From Bacteroidota bacterium (GTDB lineage: Bacteria > Bacteroidota > Bacteroidia > M30B66), in assembly GCA_027483445.1 (NCBI GenBank), contig JAIXUS010000064.1:54984-118983 (forward strand): a DNA stretch of 64,000 nt. The letters run 5' to 3'. This document shows positions 50,324 to 58,784 of this stretch, in pieces. The notes beneath the pieces are model-generated. The model did not search any database and was not told where the DNA came from. It saw nothing but the letters and a program-made list of their open reading frames with translations. Position 1 is the stretch's first letter. Every line of letters begins with the position of its first letter. A program made the position numbers and the translations under genes.

Positions 50324-51658
50324 CTAAACCATTCCGCGCGATTTAAGCTCGAGGTATTTGTTCACCGTATGGGTCGACAAATCGTCGGGCTTGGTATAAA
50401 TCGCCTGAATGCCTTGTTGTCGCAATGTATTCACCAGCTGCAGCTTGGTGGTTACGTATTTTCTGGCTGCGGTTTGTATGTAAATCTCCTCCAAATTCGC
50501 GGGCTCCGAGGTGGCCAGCTGACTAATCTCTTCATTTTCAAATACGATTACAACCAACAGGTGGTGCAGGTTAATTCGCCTCAACAGGGGCAGAGCTCGC
50601 TCCAGCGCAGGCATGCTCTCAAAATTGGTGTACAGAAAAACGAGGCTGCGCTGGGTTATCTGCTTTCTGAGCGACATGTACAGCAGCTCCAAATTGGTCT
50701 CCAGGTTGTCTTCCTTCAGGTTGTACAAGCCATCGAGCAACTTGCGCAGTTGGGTGTAGGCCCGCTCCGCGGGGATGACTCTAAGCGTTCGTGCATTGAA
50801 ATGAATCAAGCCTGCCTTGTCTTGCTTTCTTAAAGCAATATTCGAAATCACCAAACTGGTGTTGATGGCATAATCCAACAAACTCAAGCCTTTGAAAGGA
50901 AGCTGCATCACCCGGCTCACGTCGATGGCCGAATAAATCTGTTGCGATTTCTCATCGGTAAACTGATTCACCATCAATTCGGCCCTGCGCCCTGTAGCCT
51001 TCCAGTTGATGCTCCTGTATTCGTCGCCCTGAACGTAATTTCTGATTTGCTCAAATTCATACGAATGGCCAATCCTTCGCAGCTTCCGAATACCCTGACT
51101 GTTCGATAAAGATGCAAACGTGCGCAACTCATACTGCTTCATCTCAATTACCGACGGGTAAACCGGTACCATTTGACCAGCCTGAACAACCACCCTTCTC
51201 GAAAAGAACCGCCAGGGACTCTCAATAAACAGCAAAAGGTTGCCAAAATGATACTCGCCCCGCATCAGCGGCCTCAGCATGTATTCCAGCTTTTGAGTTT
51301 CGCCACCCGATACACTGAAATCGATCTGAAAATCGCGCAACTGCAATTGCTCCGGCAATTCATCAATGAAGGTTCCACGGAGTGCTACCTGACTGCGGTT
51401 TCGAAGCTCGATGACTATCGGATTTTTACTCCCCAGCGAAAGTACCGGGGCCGTTATTCTTCGGGCTTCGGGACTATGTCCCATCACATACAAGCGCAGG
51501 ATTTCAACCAACATCAGGCCCAGGAAAATGGCCAGTATTAGCTTCATTGCCACCAGCATTTGAGGCACAAAAAAGGCCACAACAAAGCCAGCGGCAATGC
51601 CTAAAGCCACAATAAACAGCCTCGATTTAGGAAATAAGCCGTGGCTAAAGCGTTTCAT
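50324..51658 (-). CDS. DUF58 domain protein (MoxR-associated)
   Basis: A 444-residue protein with two N-terminal membrane helices (about 12-45) and a DUF58 domain whose centre carries SYEFEQIRNYVQGDEYRSINWKATGR (in two parts), the family hallmark, followed by a von Willebrand A-like segment (IYSAIDVSRVM, with its DxS motif shifted to DVS). DUF58 proteins are regular partners of MoxR ATPases and are thought to act in the assembly or activation of other protein complexes. It overlaps the moxR stop by 4 bases (ATGA). It is the last gene of the minus-strand cluster. Confidence 0.88.
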   Translation of the reverse strand: MKRFSHGLFPKSRLFIVALGIAAGFVVAFFVPQMLVAMKLILAIFLGLMLVEILRLYVMGHSPEARRITAPVLSLGSKNPIVIELRNRSQVALRGTFIDELPEQLQLRDFQIDFSVSGGETQKLEYMLRPLMRGEYHFGNLLLFIESPWRFFSRRVVVQAGQMVPVYPSVIEMKQYELRTFASLSNSQGIRKLRRIGHSYEFEQIRNYVQGDEYRSINWKATGRRAELMVNQFTDEKSQQIYSAIDVSRVMQLPFKGLSLLDYAINTSLVISNIALRKQDKAGLIHFNARTLRVIPAERAYTQLRKLLDGLYNLKEDNLETNLELLYMSLRKQITQRSLVFLYTNFESMPALERALPLLRRINLHHLLVVIVFENEEISQLATSEPANLEEIYIQTAARKYVTTKLQLVNTLRQQGIQAIYTKPDDLSTHTVNKYLELKSRGMV

Positions 51659-52644
51659 CGCGGAACTTCAATGCTTTCAGTAATTCTGCGAATCACATCA
51701 GAGGTTTGGAGCCCTTCCATTTCGCGTTCCGGTAGAAGTTGAATTCGGTGGTTCAAAACAGGAACGGTCACTTCCCGAATGTCGTCGGGTATCACAAAAT
51801 CACGCCCTGCAATGGCCGCCGTCGCTTTGGCTGCCCGTAAAATAGCCAACGAAGCCCTCGGTGAAGCTCCCAGATACAAGTCGCTGTCGTTCCGCGTTTT
51901 ATGCACAATGGCCGCGATGTAATCCAACAATTCATCTTTAATATGTACCTGTTCAACCAAAGCCCGCAAGCGCAAAACATCTTCCGCCTTCAAAATCGAC
52001 TGTACTTGTTCGAACAAGCGGTTGCTAAAGTCGTCTCTAAAGCGTTTTAGAATTTGCTGCTCCTCCTCAAGCCCGGGATAACTCAACAAAATGCGAAACA
52101 AGAAACGGTCGAGTTGAGCCTCCGGTAAGCGATAGGTGCCCTCCTGTTCAATCGGGTTTTGTGTGGCCAACACCAGGAATGGCCCCGGAAGCGGATAGGT
52201 TTTGCCATCCACCGTTACGGTTTGCTCTTCCATCACCTCGAAGAGGGCCGCCTGAGTTTTTGCCGGCGCACGGTTAATTTCATCAATAAGCACCACATTG
52301 CCGAAAATGGGGCCCGGTTTAAAAACAAATTCCGACTCCTTCACATTGAAAATGCTCGTTCCCGTTACGTCCGATGGCATCAGATCGGGCGTAAACTGAA
52401 TTCGGGAGTAGCTTAGTTGGAGGCTTTTGGCCATTACCCTGGCCGACAGTGTTTTGGCGATTCCCGGAACGCCTTCCAACAGCAAATGACCGCCGGCAAA
52501 AAGTCCGGTGAGCAGCTGCTGCACAAGGTCGTGTTGACCAATCAGCACTTTACCCATTTCGCGTCTAACGGCATCGGCGGCTTCAGCCACAGGGTGAACG
52601 GATTTTACTTCTTCTGATTCCGGAATGGTGTTTTCGGCTTCCAT
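51655..52644 (-). CDS. MoxR-type AAA+ ATPase
   Basis: The protein (329 residues) has Walker A GVPGIAKT (58-65), Walker B VVLIDEINRAPAKTQAALFE (about 117-136), the sensor segment VLATQNPIEQEGTYRLPEAQLDRF (in two parts, near 156-178) and the AAA lid (YLGASPRASLAILRAAKA). These are all typical of MoxR ATPases, which often act as chaperones for proteins with vWA domains. The overlap with DUF58 (ATGA) and the 3-base gap to the DUF4350 gene place it in one operon with putative envelope proteins. Full length and canonical motifs make active ATPase function very likely. Confidence 0.94.
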   Translation of the reverse strand: MEAENTIPESEEVKSVHPVAEAADAVRREMGKVLIGQHDLVQQLLTGLFAGGHLLLEGVPGIAKTLSARVMAKSLQLSYSRIQFTPDLMPSDVTGTSIFNVKESEFVFKPGPIFGNVVLIDEINRAPAKTQAALFEVMEEQTVTVDGKTYPLPGPFLVLATQNPIEQEGTYRLPEAQLDRFLFRILLSYPGLEEEQQILKRFRDDFSNRLFEQVQSILKAEDVLRLRALVEQVHIKDELLDYIAAIVHKTRNDSDLYLGASPRASLAILRAAKATAAIAGRDFVIPDDIREVTVPVLNHRIQLLPEREMEGLQTSDVIRRITESIEVPR

Positions 52645-52647
52645 AGC

Positions 52648-53916
52648 TTATTTGCAGCTTTTATAAAATTGAGTGAGTATGGCGTGAAATCGCAGCGCAT
52701 CGTCATCTTCGGGCAATGCGTAAACTTTTATGCGTTGGTATTCCCGGGCAAGCCGGAGGATGACTTCAAGGTCGGCTCCGGTTCTGAGGTGAATCAATTC
52801 AGCCTGTTCTTCTTGAAAATCATTCAAACTGAGGCGGTATCGTTCGCGCAGCCAACTGAGCAGATAGCGCATTTGATGGCGAACCAATCCTTCGTGCTTG
52901 CGCTCCAAAAAATACAGCCGGCCAATGCTGCGAATAAAATTCAAACTGAAGTTTCTCAAGGGCTCGCGTATGGGTATGGTGCGCTGCCTCCTGCGCGCGG
53001 TGAACGCGAGATACAGTAGCGCGATACCCAAAAGAAGGTACAGCGACCACCGTAACGCCTCCTGCCCGAGTAAAAACGACAATGGAGAGCCGCCCGGACT
53101 TTGGATTGTGTCTGGCTCATCGGGCAAATTGTGCGGATTCCGGCTGTAAAGGTCCCAAACAACATCAGCTTTGGGCAGTTCGCTGAGCACAGCGGCCACG
53201 TGGTTTCGGATTGAGCGCCGCTGAATGTGGTAATTGGTAAAGGCGAGCGGTTGGAGGTGCAGAAGAAAGCGCCCATCGCCATGCGGAATCGACATCCAGA
53301 TGGCTTCCTCGTTGTTGTTTTGGGCCAGAATCAGCCACGTGGCCGGAAGCTTTTGGCGATCTGCTTGAAAGTAAGCATAGTCGCGCGCTATGATGGCTCC
53401 CGGAATTTTATGAAACACATTGCTGTGCACGGGTGGCAAACCAGCCCGCTCAGCCTGGTGAAACACCGCGTTAAATGCCGATTTTTTACGGATAAAGCCT
53501 TCGTAGCTCAGTGAGGTATCCACGCGATTAAGCAGCCGTTCAATCAAGAACTCCGAGGGATTTTCGGCAACAATCAATGCCGTTCCTCCCTGGCTTACGA
53601 AATCAAGCAGCGAGGAACTTTCGGCTTCGGAAAGAAATTGCCTGTGACCTAAAAAGAAGTAGGCCGGCCTATCGGTTTTGTAGGTTTGAAGCTCTTTTTC
53701 ATCGGGAGCCTTGGTGAGCATGCGCAGCGTGTGCCCCGGTTGATACGTTTTCAGCAGCCTTGAAAGAACCACCGCGCCATAAGGCTCTTCGCTTTGTGGC
53801 TGGTAATCGGCCGACCAATCGAAACCTTCACGACGGTTAAAAACACCCAGGAAAGCCATCACCAGCACCACAATTACCACGAAGGCAAACAAATAGATTC
53901 GGGTTTGCTGCTTCAT
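52648..53916 (-). CDS. DUF4350 domain membrane protein
   Basis: A 422-residue protein. A transmembrane segment (YLFAFVVIVVLVMAFLGVF, about 8-26) is followed by an exported DUF4350 domain (SEEPYGAVVLSRLLKTY near 42; GGTALIVAENPSEFLIERLLN near 109), which resembles class I glutamine amidotransferase-like folds. A second helix lies near 286-305 (WSLYLLLGIALLYLAFTA), and a cytoplasmic C-terminal tail of about 115 residues follows (RRRQRTIPIREPLRNFSLNF). The ATGA overlap with the DUF4129 gene and the 3-base gap to moxR indicate one transcript. Proteins with this domain are usually found beside MoxR genes, and function is unknown. Confidence 0.82.
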   Translation of the reverse strand: MKQQTRIYLFAFVVIVVLVMAFLGVFNRREGFDWSADYQPQSEEPYGAVVLSRLLKTYQPGHTLRMLTKAPDEKELQTYKTDRPAYFFLGHRQFLSEAESSSLLDFVSQGGTALIVAENPSEFLIERLLNRVDTSLSYEGFIRKKSAFNAVFHQAERAGLPPVHSNVFHKIPGAIIARDYAYFQADRQKLPATWLILAQNNNEEAIWMSIPHGDGRFLLHLQPLAFTNYHIQRRSIRNHVAAVLSELPKADVVWDLYSRNPHNLPDEPDTIQSPGGSPLSFLLGQEALRWSLYLLLGIALLYLAFTARRRQRTIPIREPLRNFSLNFIRSIGRLYFLERKHEGLVRHQMRYLLSWLRERYRLSLNDFQEEQAELIHLRTGADLEVILRLAREYQRIKVYALPEDDDALRFHAILTQFYKSCK

Positions 53917-54584
53917 GATTTTTCCTCCTTCAACTCCGACTGAAAGCGTAGGTTTTGGTCGCGAAGTCTTTGATACCGGGTTTCATCCAGCAGGTGTTTC
54001 CCAAACCACCAATACTCGTAATGCAGCGTTATCTGCCGAAAGTGGCCGGCATCCTTATGCAGCGACAATTCACGTACGTAAGCCGCATCGGTTTTGTCTT
54101 TTTTCCATTGAATCCAGCCCCGTTTGTGCAATAAGGCAATCACCTGTAGGTAGTGCAGCCGCAGGGCCAGATTGTAGTCTCGCTGCTGAAGGGCCTCGTC
54201 GATGGCTTTTTGCAGCGCATCAGCCGGACTGCCATCTGCCTCGAGCAATCCTGAGAACCAGGCATCTTGTCCGGTTGCATTGGGGTTTGGTGGCGGCACA
54301 TTTCGAACCACCAATACAATTAACACAATGATTAAAGCGGCCAGAATAGCAATCAGGATGATTTGTCCTTTGCCAAGATAAATGCCCGTGTCACTTGGCT
54401 CTTCCTCCGGCAGGGCTGTGGTTTTTCCGGGTTGTTGTTCAATCGGTTTTTCGACATAGTTCAGGCCTTCGGTGGCTTTTCGGAATTTCTCCTCTTCAAA
54501 ATCGCGGGCATTAAGCAACGTTACCCCCAACAATTGAAGCAGCACCAATAGTCCACACAAAAGCAACTTCAACCTAATCTGCAT
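53913..54584 (-). CDS. DUF4129 domain membrane protein
   Basis: The protein (223 residues) begins with a signal peptide or membrane segment (MQIRLKLLLCGLLVLLQLLG). A second helix follows (IILIAILAALIIVLIVLVV, about 74-92), and a cytoplasmic C-terminal DUF4129 domain contains YNLALRLHYLQVIALLHKRGWI and HYEYWWFGKHLLDETRYQ. The ATG at 54584 is used; an upstream GTG (54629) is possible but would overlap the SpoIIM gene by 56 bases instead of 11. DUF4129 proteins often accompany MoxR and DUF58 genes. The role is unknown. Confidence 0.8.
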   Translation of the reverse strand: MQIRLKLLLCGLLVLLQLLGVTLLNARDFEEEKFRKATEGLNYVEKPIEQQPGKTTALPEEEPSDTGIYLGKGQIILIAILAALIIVLIVLVVRNVPPPNPNATGQDAWFSGLLEADGSPADALQKAIDEALQQRDYNLALRLHYLQVIALLHKRGWIQWKKDKTDAAYVRELSLHKDAGHFRQITLHYEYWWFGKHLLDETRYQRLRDQNLRFQSELKEEKS

Positions 54585-56370
54585 CAGCCAACCCGTAATC
54601 CTGCAATTTCCTTTTGAGCGCGGCGGCACTCAAGCGTTCATGCAAATTATACCAAATCAAAATATTGCTGCATGCAAACAACATCACCACCAGCAACAAA
54701 ACCATGAGTTGAAGCGTCGCACCGAGAGCCTTCCTGTAATAGGTGTACACGCTATCGTCCCAATTAAAAAGCATCTCAACCATTTCTACATTGAGCAGCT
54801 CGGGCAGAAAACCGGCGAGCAGGAGCGAAAGTCCGCTCAATACCATTAAACTGATGTAGAGTCCCGTCAAATGCAGAAATCCTTCACGAATGAGCGTGAT
54901 TGCTTCGCCGAGACTTTGCCGTATAGGTTGTTTCGATAGCAGCAGGGTGCTGATGACAAAGCTGATGAAAGGCAGTGTGAGTATAAGCACCCAAACAGAG
55001 TTGAAGAAAGTGAGCAGTGGCCAGGCCAGCCCGAAAAGGAGTCCGGCCACAGCGCTTCTTTTTAGCATGTCTTTTCGGGTTCTATCGGACGAAAAACGAG
55101 TATTCCAAGTTTGCATCACCCAATACAGGCAAAGCACGGTTGAAGGCACAAACCACAGTCCGAAAGCAGCCTGTGAGCTGGTTTCAAGGAAGACTCTCAA
55201 TCGGTAAAAGGGGCTTTGCAGGTTCCAGATATTGTTCTCCATCAAACAGTAGGCAACCACTGCCGGAATGCAGAGCAGCAGCAGCTTACCGGCCATGGAA
55301 GGCAACAGGCTAAAGAAGGCTCCAAAGCTGTTTCCAAAGAGTTGGCTCCCGGTTTTTAGTTCTTGCAAATCGGGCGAGAAAGGCTTGATGGCTTGCAGTT
55401 CGCCATCCTGCGGTAGCAGCCCACCCCCTTTGGCCACCCTGATTGGATACACAATTACATAAAACACGACCAGTGCCAACATGCTCGCAATGAGGCCTAT
55501 GCGAAAATAGTCGGGCATGCTTACCAGCCTTGTAACCCAGCTTTCGATGATGGCGGCGATTAAGAGCATAACTACCGCCAAAATGAGGATTCGGATGCCA
55601 TTGCGTGCCGAGCGGCGGAGGGCCTGCATGCGTGTGTAGGTGCCCGGAAAAACTAGGCCGCTGCCGAGCACGAATCCGGCTCCACCGGAGAGAATGATGG
55701 CCGATATTTCGAATGTGCCGTGCATCCAGATTCCGAGAATAGATTGGAGCAGTACGCCTTTCCCTACAAATAAATACTGGAAAGTACCAACCATCACGCC
55801 GTTGTAAAGCATTACGCCAAGTGTTCCAATGGCGAAGAGCAAACCGAATAGAAAGGTGCGGAGGGCAATGCTGATATTGTTTCTGGCTATATAAAAGAAC
55901 ATTTCAAGCGCCGACGATTCCTGATACACCGCAGTGGGGTTTCCGGCTTCGATGTTCCTTTCGGTCATTGCGATGTAGCCACTTCCCAAAATGCTTTCTG
56001 CGAAGTCGGGCGCGTAGGCGGAAGAAAAAATACCCACCAGGAATGAAACGAAAAACAGAATAAACGACCAAAGCAGCGCTTTTCGCGATTGGAAGAGGGC
56101 CATGGGCAATTCTGACTTCCAAAACCGGATGAAAAGGCGAAGCTGACTGTTGGTGTTTTGCTGGAGGCGCCCAAAAACCTGTTGACTGAGTTGGTTGAGG
56201 TAAATACGAACGACCCGGTTTGGGTAGTGGCTGCGCGCATACGAAAGGTCATCGGTTACCTGAACAAAGAGGTCGCTGAGCGCGTCGGGGTTGCGTTCGT
56301 TCGACCGGAGCATTTGTTCCAGCTCGGCCCATTTCTCTTTATTCTGCCCGATGAACCGGGTTTCTTTCAT
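54574..56370 (-). CDS. SpoIIM-family membrane protein fused to a second membrane domain
   Basis: The protein is 598 residues. The N-terminal half (1-330) is a stage II sporulation protein M (DUF95/SpoIIM) type domain: a cytoplasmic helical lead, then several membrane helices with NNISIALRTFLFGLLFAIGT and LGIWMHGTFEISAIILSGGAGF, where the conserved HGxxE motif lies. SpoIIM homologues in this cluster are usually about 330 residues. Here the chain continues for about 270 residues with roughly six further membrane helices, from FGNSFGAFFSLLPSMAGKL to LMVLLLVVMLFACSNILIWYNLHE, plus a long polar linker. This second half probably corresponds to a separate membrane protein in related clusters. It starts the MoxR operon and is divergent from an RDD gene 14 bases away. 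Confidence 0.82.
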   Translation of the reverse strand: MKETRFIGQNKEKWAELEQMLRSNERNPDALSDLFVQVTDDLSYARSHYPNRVVRIYLNQLSQQVFGRLQQNTNSQLRLFIRFWKSELPMALFQSRKALLWSFILFFVSFLVGIFSSAYAPDFAESILGSGYIAMTERNIEAGNPTAVYQESSALEMFFYIARNNISIALRTFLFGLLFAIGTLGVMLYNGVMVGTFQYLFVGKGVLLQSILGIWMHGTFEISAIILSGGAGFVLGSGLVFPGTYTRMQALRRSARNGIRILILAVVMLLIAAIIESWVTRLVSMPDYFRIGLIASMLALVVFYVIVYPIRVAKGGGLLPQDGELQAIKPFSPDLQELKTGSQLFGNSFGAFFSLLPSMAGKLLLLCIPAVVAYCLMENNIWNLQSPFYRLRVFLETSSQAAFGLWFVPSTVLCLYWVMQTWNTRFSSDRTRKDMLKRSAVAGLLFGLAWPLLTFFNSVWVLILTLPFISFVISTLLLSKQPIRQSLGEAITLIREGFLHLTGLYISLMVLSGLSLLLAGFLPELLNVEMVEMLFNWDDSVYTYYRKALGATLQLMVLLLVVMLFACSNILIWYNLHERLSAAALKRKLQDYGLADAD

Positions 56371-56384
56371 ACAGATTCGTATTT

Positions 56385-57161
56385 TTGAGCGTTTCGAAAA
56401 GTAGGAGAAAAAACAACACCTCGGCCTTGAGAAAAGTTGAAATTAACACCCCGCAAAATGTTCCGCTGCAATATCAGCTCGCAAACGCGCGCGACCGTGG
56501 TTTAGCGTTTGTTTTCGACTTTTTAATTCAGTTTTTTACATCTCTCTTTTTGTTTTTGGCCTTAAACGGCACGTTGGATGACGAACGTTGGCGGCTTGCG
56601 GTATTCTTCCTGATTGTATTTCCATTTTTCACCTTTTACTCCCTTTTTTTTGAGCTTTTACTCAATGGGAGAAGTCCGGGAAAAATATTGCTTAAACTCA
56701 GGGTTATCAAGCTAAGTGGTGAGGATTTGCAGTTTAATGACTATCTGCTGCGGTGGCTTTTTCGCTGGCTCGACATTTGGCTTTCGTTGGGAACTGTGGC
56801 TGCCTTGCAGGTAAGCTCCTCAGTTCGTGGCCAGCGTACCGGCGATGTGTTGGCCAACACTACGGTTATCAGGCAAAATGCCGACTACAGCGTCTCGCTC
56901 AAAGACTTACTCAACATTCGTAGCAGTGAGAACCATTCGCTGAGTTACCCTAACGCGGCACTATTTAAAGAGGAAGAAATGCTGCTGGTGAAGCAGTGCC
57001 TTGATCGGTTTCACAAGGTTGGCAATGAGTCGCACCGACAGCTGCTCAAACACGTTGCCCGCAAAGTAGCCAACCGAATGGGGCTGGAGCGCTTTGATGG
57101 CGATGCGCAAACTTTTTTACGCACAGTACTGCTGGATTACGTGACCCTGACTCGTTCGTGA
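56385..57161 (+). CDS. RDD-family membrane protein (second copy)
   Basis: A 258-residue protein. The RDD domain runs over about residues 25-170: YQLANARDRGLAFVFDFLIQ, then NGRSPGKILLKLRVIKLSGED and SSVRGQRTGDVLANTTVI. A C-terminal cytoplasmic region of about 85 residues has no recognised domain (VARKVANRMGLERF near the end). The first codon here is TTG, and no in-frame ATG precedes the domain; a second TTG at 56427 is an equally possible start, which would leave a 56-bp gap to the divergent SpoIIM gene instead of 14. The stop is followed at once by a MITE-like element. In other clusters an RDD protein accompanies SpoIIM and MoxR, which fits here. Confidence 0.78.
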   Translation: MSVSKSRRKNNTSALRKVEINTPQNVPLQYQLANARDRGLAFVFDFLIQFFTSLFLFLALNGTLDDERWRLAVFFLIVFPFFTFYSLFFELLLNGRSPGKILLKLRVIKLSGEDLQFNDYLLRWLFRWLDIWLSLGTVAALQVSSSVRGQRTGDVLANTTVIRQNADYSVSLKDLLNIRSSENHSLSYPNAALFKEEEMLLVKQCLDRFHKVGNESHRQLLKHVARKVANRMGLERFDGDAQTFLRTVLLDYVTLTRS

Positions 57162-57173
57162 TGGGTTTAATTG

Positions 57174-57379
57174 AGGCTAACAGAAAAAACCTGAGTAGTT
57201 TTTTCATTACACTATAGCTTCTGTTTGGATGGTCGTACTGCAAGGCTTTTTGTTTGGCTAATAAAATTATTGTACTACTGATTTCATACTACTTATTTAT
57301 CGTTCGCCAGAAATGCAGCCTTTGCTTCTTTGCCTGTGGCTCGCGCATACCCTATTTCTGATTTATTCAGTAAGTCCTA
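57174..57379 (+). mobile_element. MITE-like element, copy 3
   Basis: 206 bp. The left end (AGGCTAACAGAAAAA), the interior (TTCGCCAGAAATGCAGCCTT, then TTGCCTGTGGCTCGC) and the right end (TTCAGTAAGTCCTA) align with copy 1 at 36974. No clear target duplication remains. Its right end supplies the stop codon of the PaiB-like gene on the opposite strand. Confidence 0.68.
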
Positions 57380-58045
57380 AGAATCAAATCGATTGGAATT
57401 CCAAGGCTTTCCGGGAGGAAATAGTTCGGATTTTCGAAGCTTCATTTCAGCGGCAATGCGTTTACTGTTTTCATCTTTTTTCTCAAGCTGTTGAATGATG
57501 TTTTCGTAGCTCTTTAAATCCCGATTTTGGCTGAGCTTAAATACGTTATCGAGTTTTTCTGCTTTTAATTTAAAGCCTGTTATAGCAGGCATCATTTTTT
57601 GTACAAAGGCTTCCGGTAAATTGTCATAAATCACAGCCGATTCAGGGTTTTCGTTTTCAAAATGCAAGCTGAATTTTTTCATCAGTGCTTGAAATTGTTC
57701 ATCGGGTAAAAATTCAATTTTACCCTGCACATGCACTGTCATGTAATTCCAGGTAGAGGCCATTTGCTGTTGGCTATACCAGGTTGCGCTTACGTAACAA
57801 TGCGGTCCCTGAAAAACAATTAATGCATTCGAATTTTCCAGTAGTGCTTTGTGATGATCGGTGTTACGCATCATGTGCCCGTAAACCCAAAGTTCCTGAC
57901 CATGCTCCTCGACCAGTACCGGTATGTGCGTGGCAACAGGCATACCTTTTTTACTGCACCCCAAAAGCAGTACGAAAGGATGAGCTTTCATGAAATCGAG
58001 CAGACGCTGTCTGTCGGGCTCTTTGAAGTAGGTCAATGGATACAT
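57377..58045 (-). CDS. PaiB-type FMN-binding negative transcriptional regulator
   Basis: This 222-residue protein starts MYPLTYFKEPDRQRLLDFMK. The split-barrel flavin-binding domain shows PFVLLLGCSKKGMPVATHIPV (in two parts), ELWVYGHMMRNTDHHKALLE and ALIVFQGPHCYVSATWYSQQQ. The motif VPTWNY of other PaiB proteins appears as ASTWNYMTVHV. Bacillus PaiB is reported to repress sporulation and degradative-enzyme genes, but most homologues are uncharacterised and may be flavin reductases. Its TAG stop lies inside the terminal repeat of the MITE-like element, so the insertion may have set the C-terminus (ending NSNRFDS). The start is chosen at the usual MY-P motif. Confidence 0.85.
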   Translation of the reverse strand: MYPLTYFKEPDRQRLLDFMKAHPFVLLLGCSKKGMPVATHIPVLVEEHGQELWVYGHMMRNTDHHKALLENSNALIVFQGPHCYVSATWYSQQQMASTWNYMTVHVQGKIEFLPDEQFQALMKKFSLHFENENPESAVIYDNLPEAFVQKMMPAITGFKLKAEKLDNVFKLSQNRDLKSYENIIQQLEKKDENSKRIAAEMKLRKSELFPPGKPWNSNRFDS

Positions 58046-58256
58046 TCTGGAATCAATTAAATGGTGCTGATTGATGTTGCAAAGTATTAAGATAAATCGA
58101 TTCAGATTAAGTATAGCTAATGGTTTTGCCAAAGAAGAAAAATGGTTTTCGTATCTTAAGTATGCTGAAAAGGCGAAAACTCAAACGACACTCAATATTG
58201 GGCTCGAATTTTCCAAATTGCTACAACGGACGGTTTTTCCTGTAAGCCACGGTATT

Positions 58257-58751
58257 TCATTGCCAAATACCACTATTTTTAGGTCGTATGGGTATCCAAA
58301 TTTCTTCTTCAGAATTTGGGTCGTTGTTTTTGTATTTTTCACCCAGTACTTCGAAATGTGGTCTATGCTCCAGACTATACCTAGAACTTGGTAACCATGT
58401 TCCAAAAATGTATTCAAAAATCGAATGGTCTGTGCTTAAGCCTTTGTGATTGAAAACAGCATAAAGTCCGCCCGGTAAAATTAAAGTTTCCATTCCGCTT
58501 GGTATGCTTTGAAAATCTGCAACTTCAACAGTTGCCCATCGTTCAAATTTATTGTTCGGACTGAAGTTCTCAAAATGTGATGGGGCGTAAACCGCTATTG
58601 AAATAAGATCGGTTGTTAAGTTGTTTGTGATCTCTGCTCGCCTTGGCATAAACTTTCTCCAGAGTTCTCCAATTTTATAGTCTGAAAGAGACATTTCAAG
58701 ACGTTCGCCGACTAATTTTTTCTCTGTTATTGTTTGAATATTTGGAGTCAT
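58257..58751 (-). CDS. GyrI-like / AraC effector-binding domain protein
   Basis: A 164-residue protein corresponding to a stand-alone GyrI-like small-molecule-binding domain (SHS2 duplication). Family features include VGERLEMSLSDYKIGELWRKFMP (in two parts), ISIAVYAPSHFENFSPNNKFE, WATVEVADFQSIPSGMETLI and GTWLPSSRYSLEHRPHFEVLGEKY, ending IPIRPK. Such proteins bind amphipathic or cyclic ligands, and some hydrolyse them; DNA gyrase inhibitor SbmC is a distant member. There is no DNA-binding domain. Its 34 upstream bases separate it from a frameshifted gene remnant on the same strand, so the two may once have been an operon. Confidence 0.82.
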   Translation of the reverse strand: MTPNIQTITEKKLVGERLEMSLSDYKIGELWRKFMPRRAEITNNLTTDLISIAVYAPSHFENFSPNNKFERWATVEVADFQSIPSGMETLILPGGLYAVFNHKGLSTDHSIFEYIFGTWLPSSRYSLEHRPHFEVLGEKYKNNDPNSEEEIWIPIRPKNSGIWQ

Positions 58752-58784
58752 TGCTCTGTTGTAACCGCAACTTTGGCTCGCATG

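Noticed and set aside
58071..58394. Plus-strand frame between the PaiB-like and GyrI-like genes
   Set aside because: Its second half is the complement of the GyrI-like gene end and the first half has no recognisable domain.
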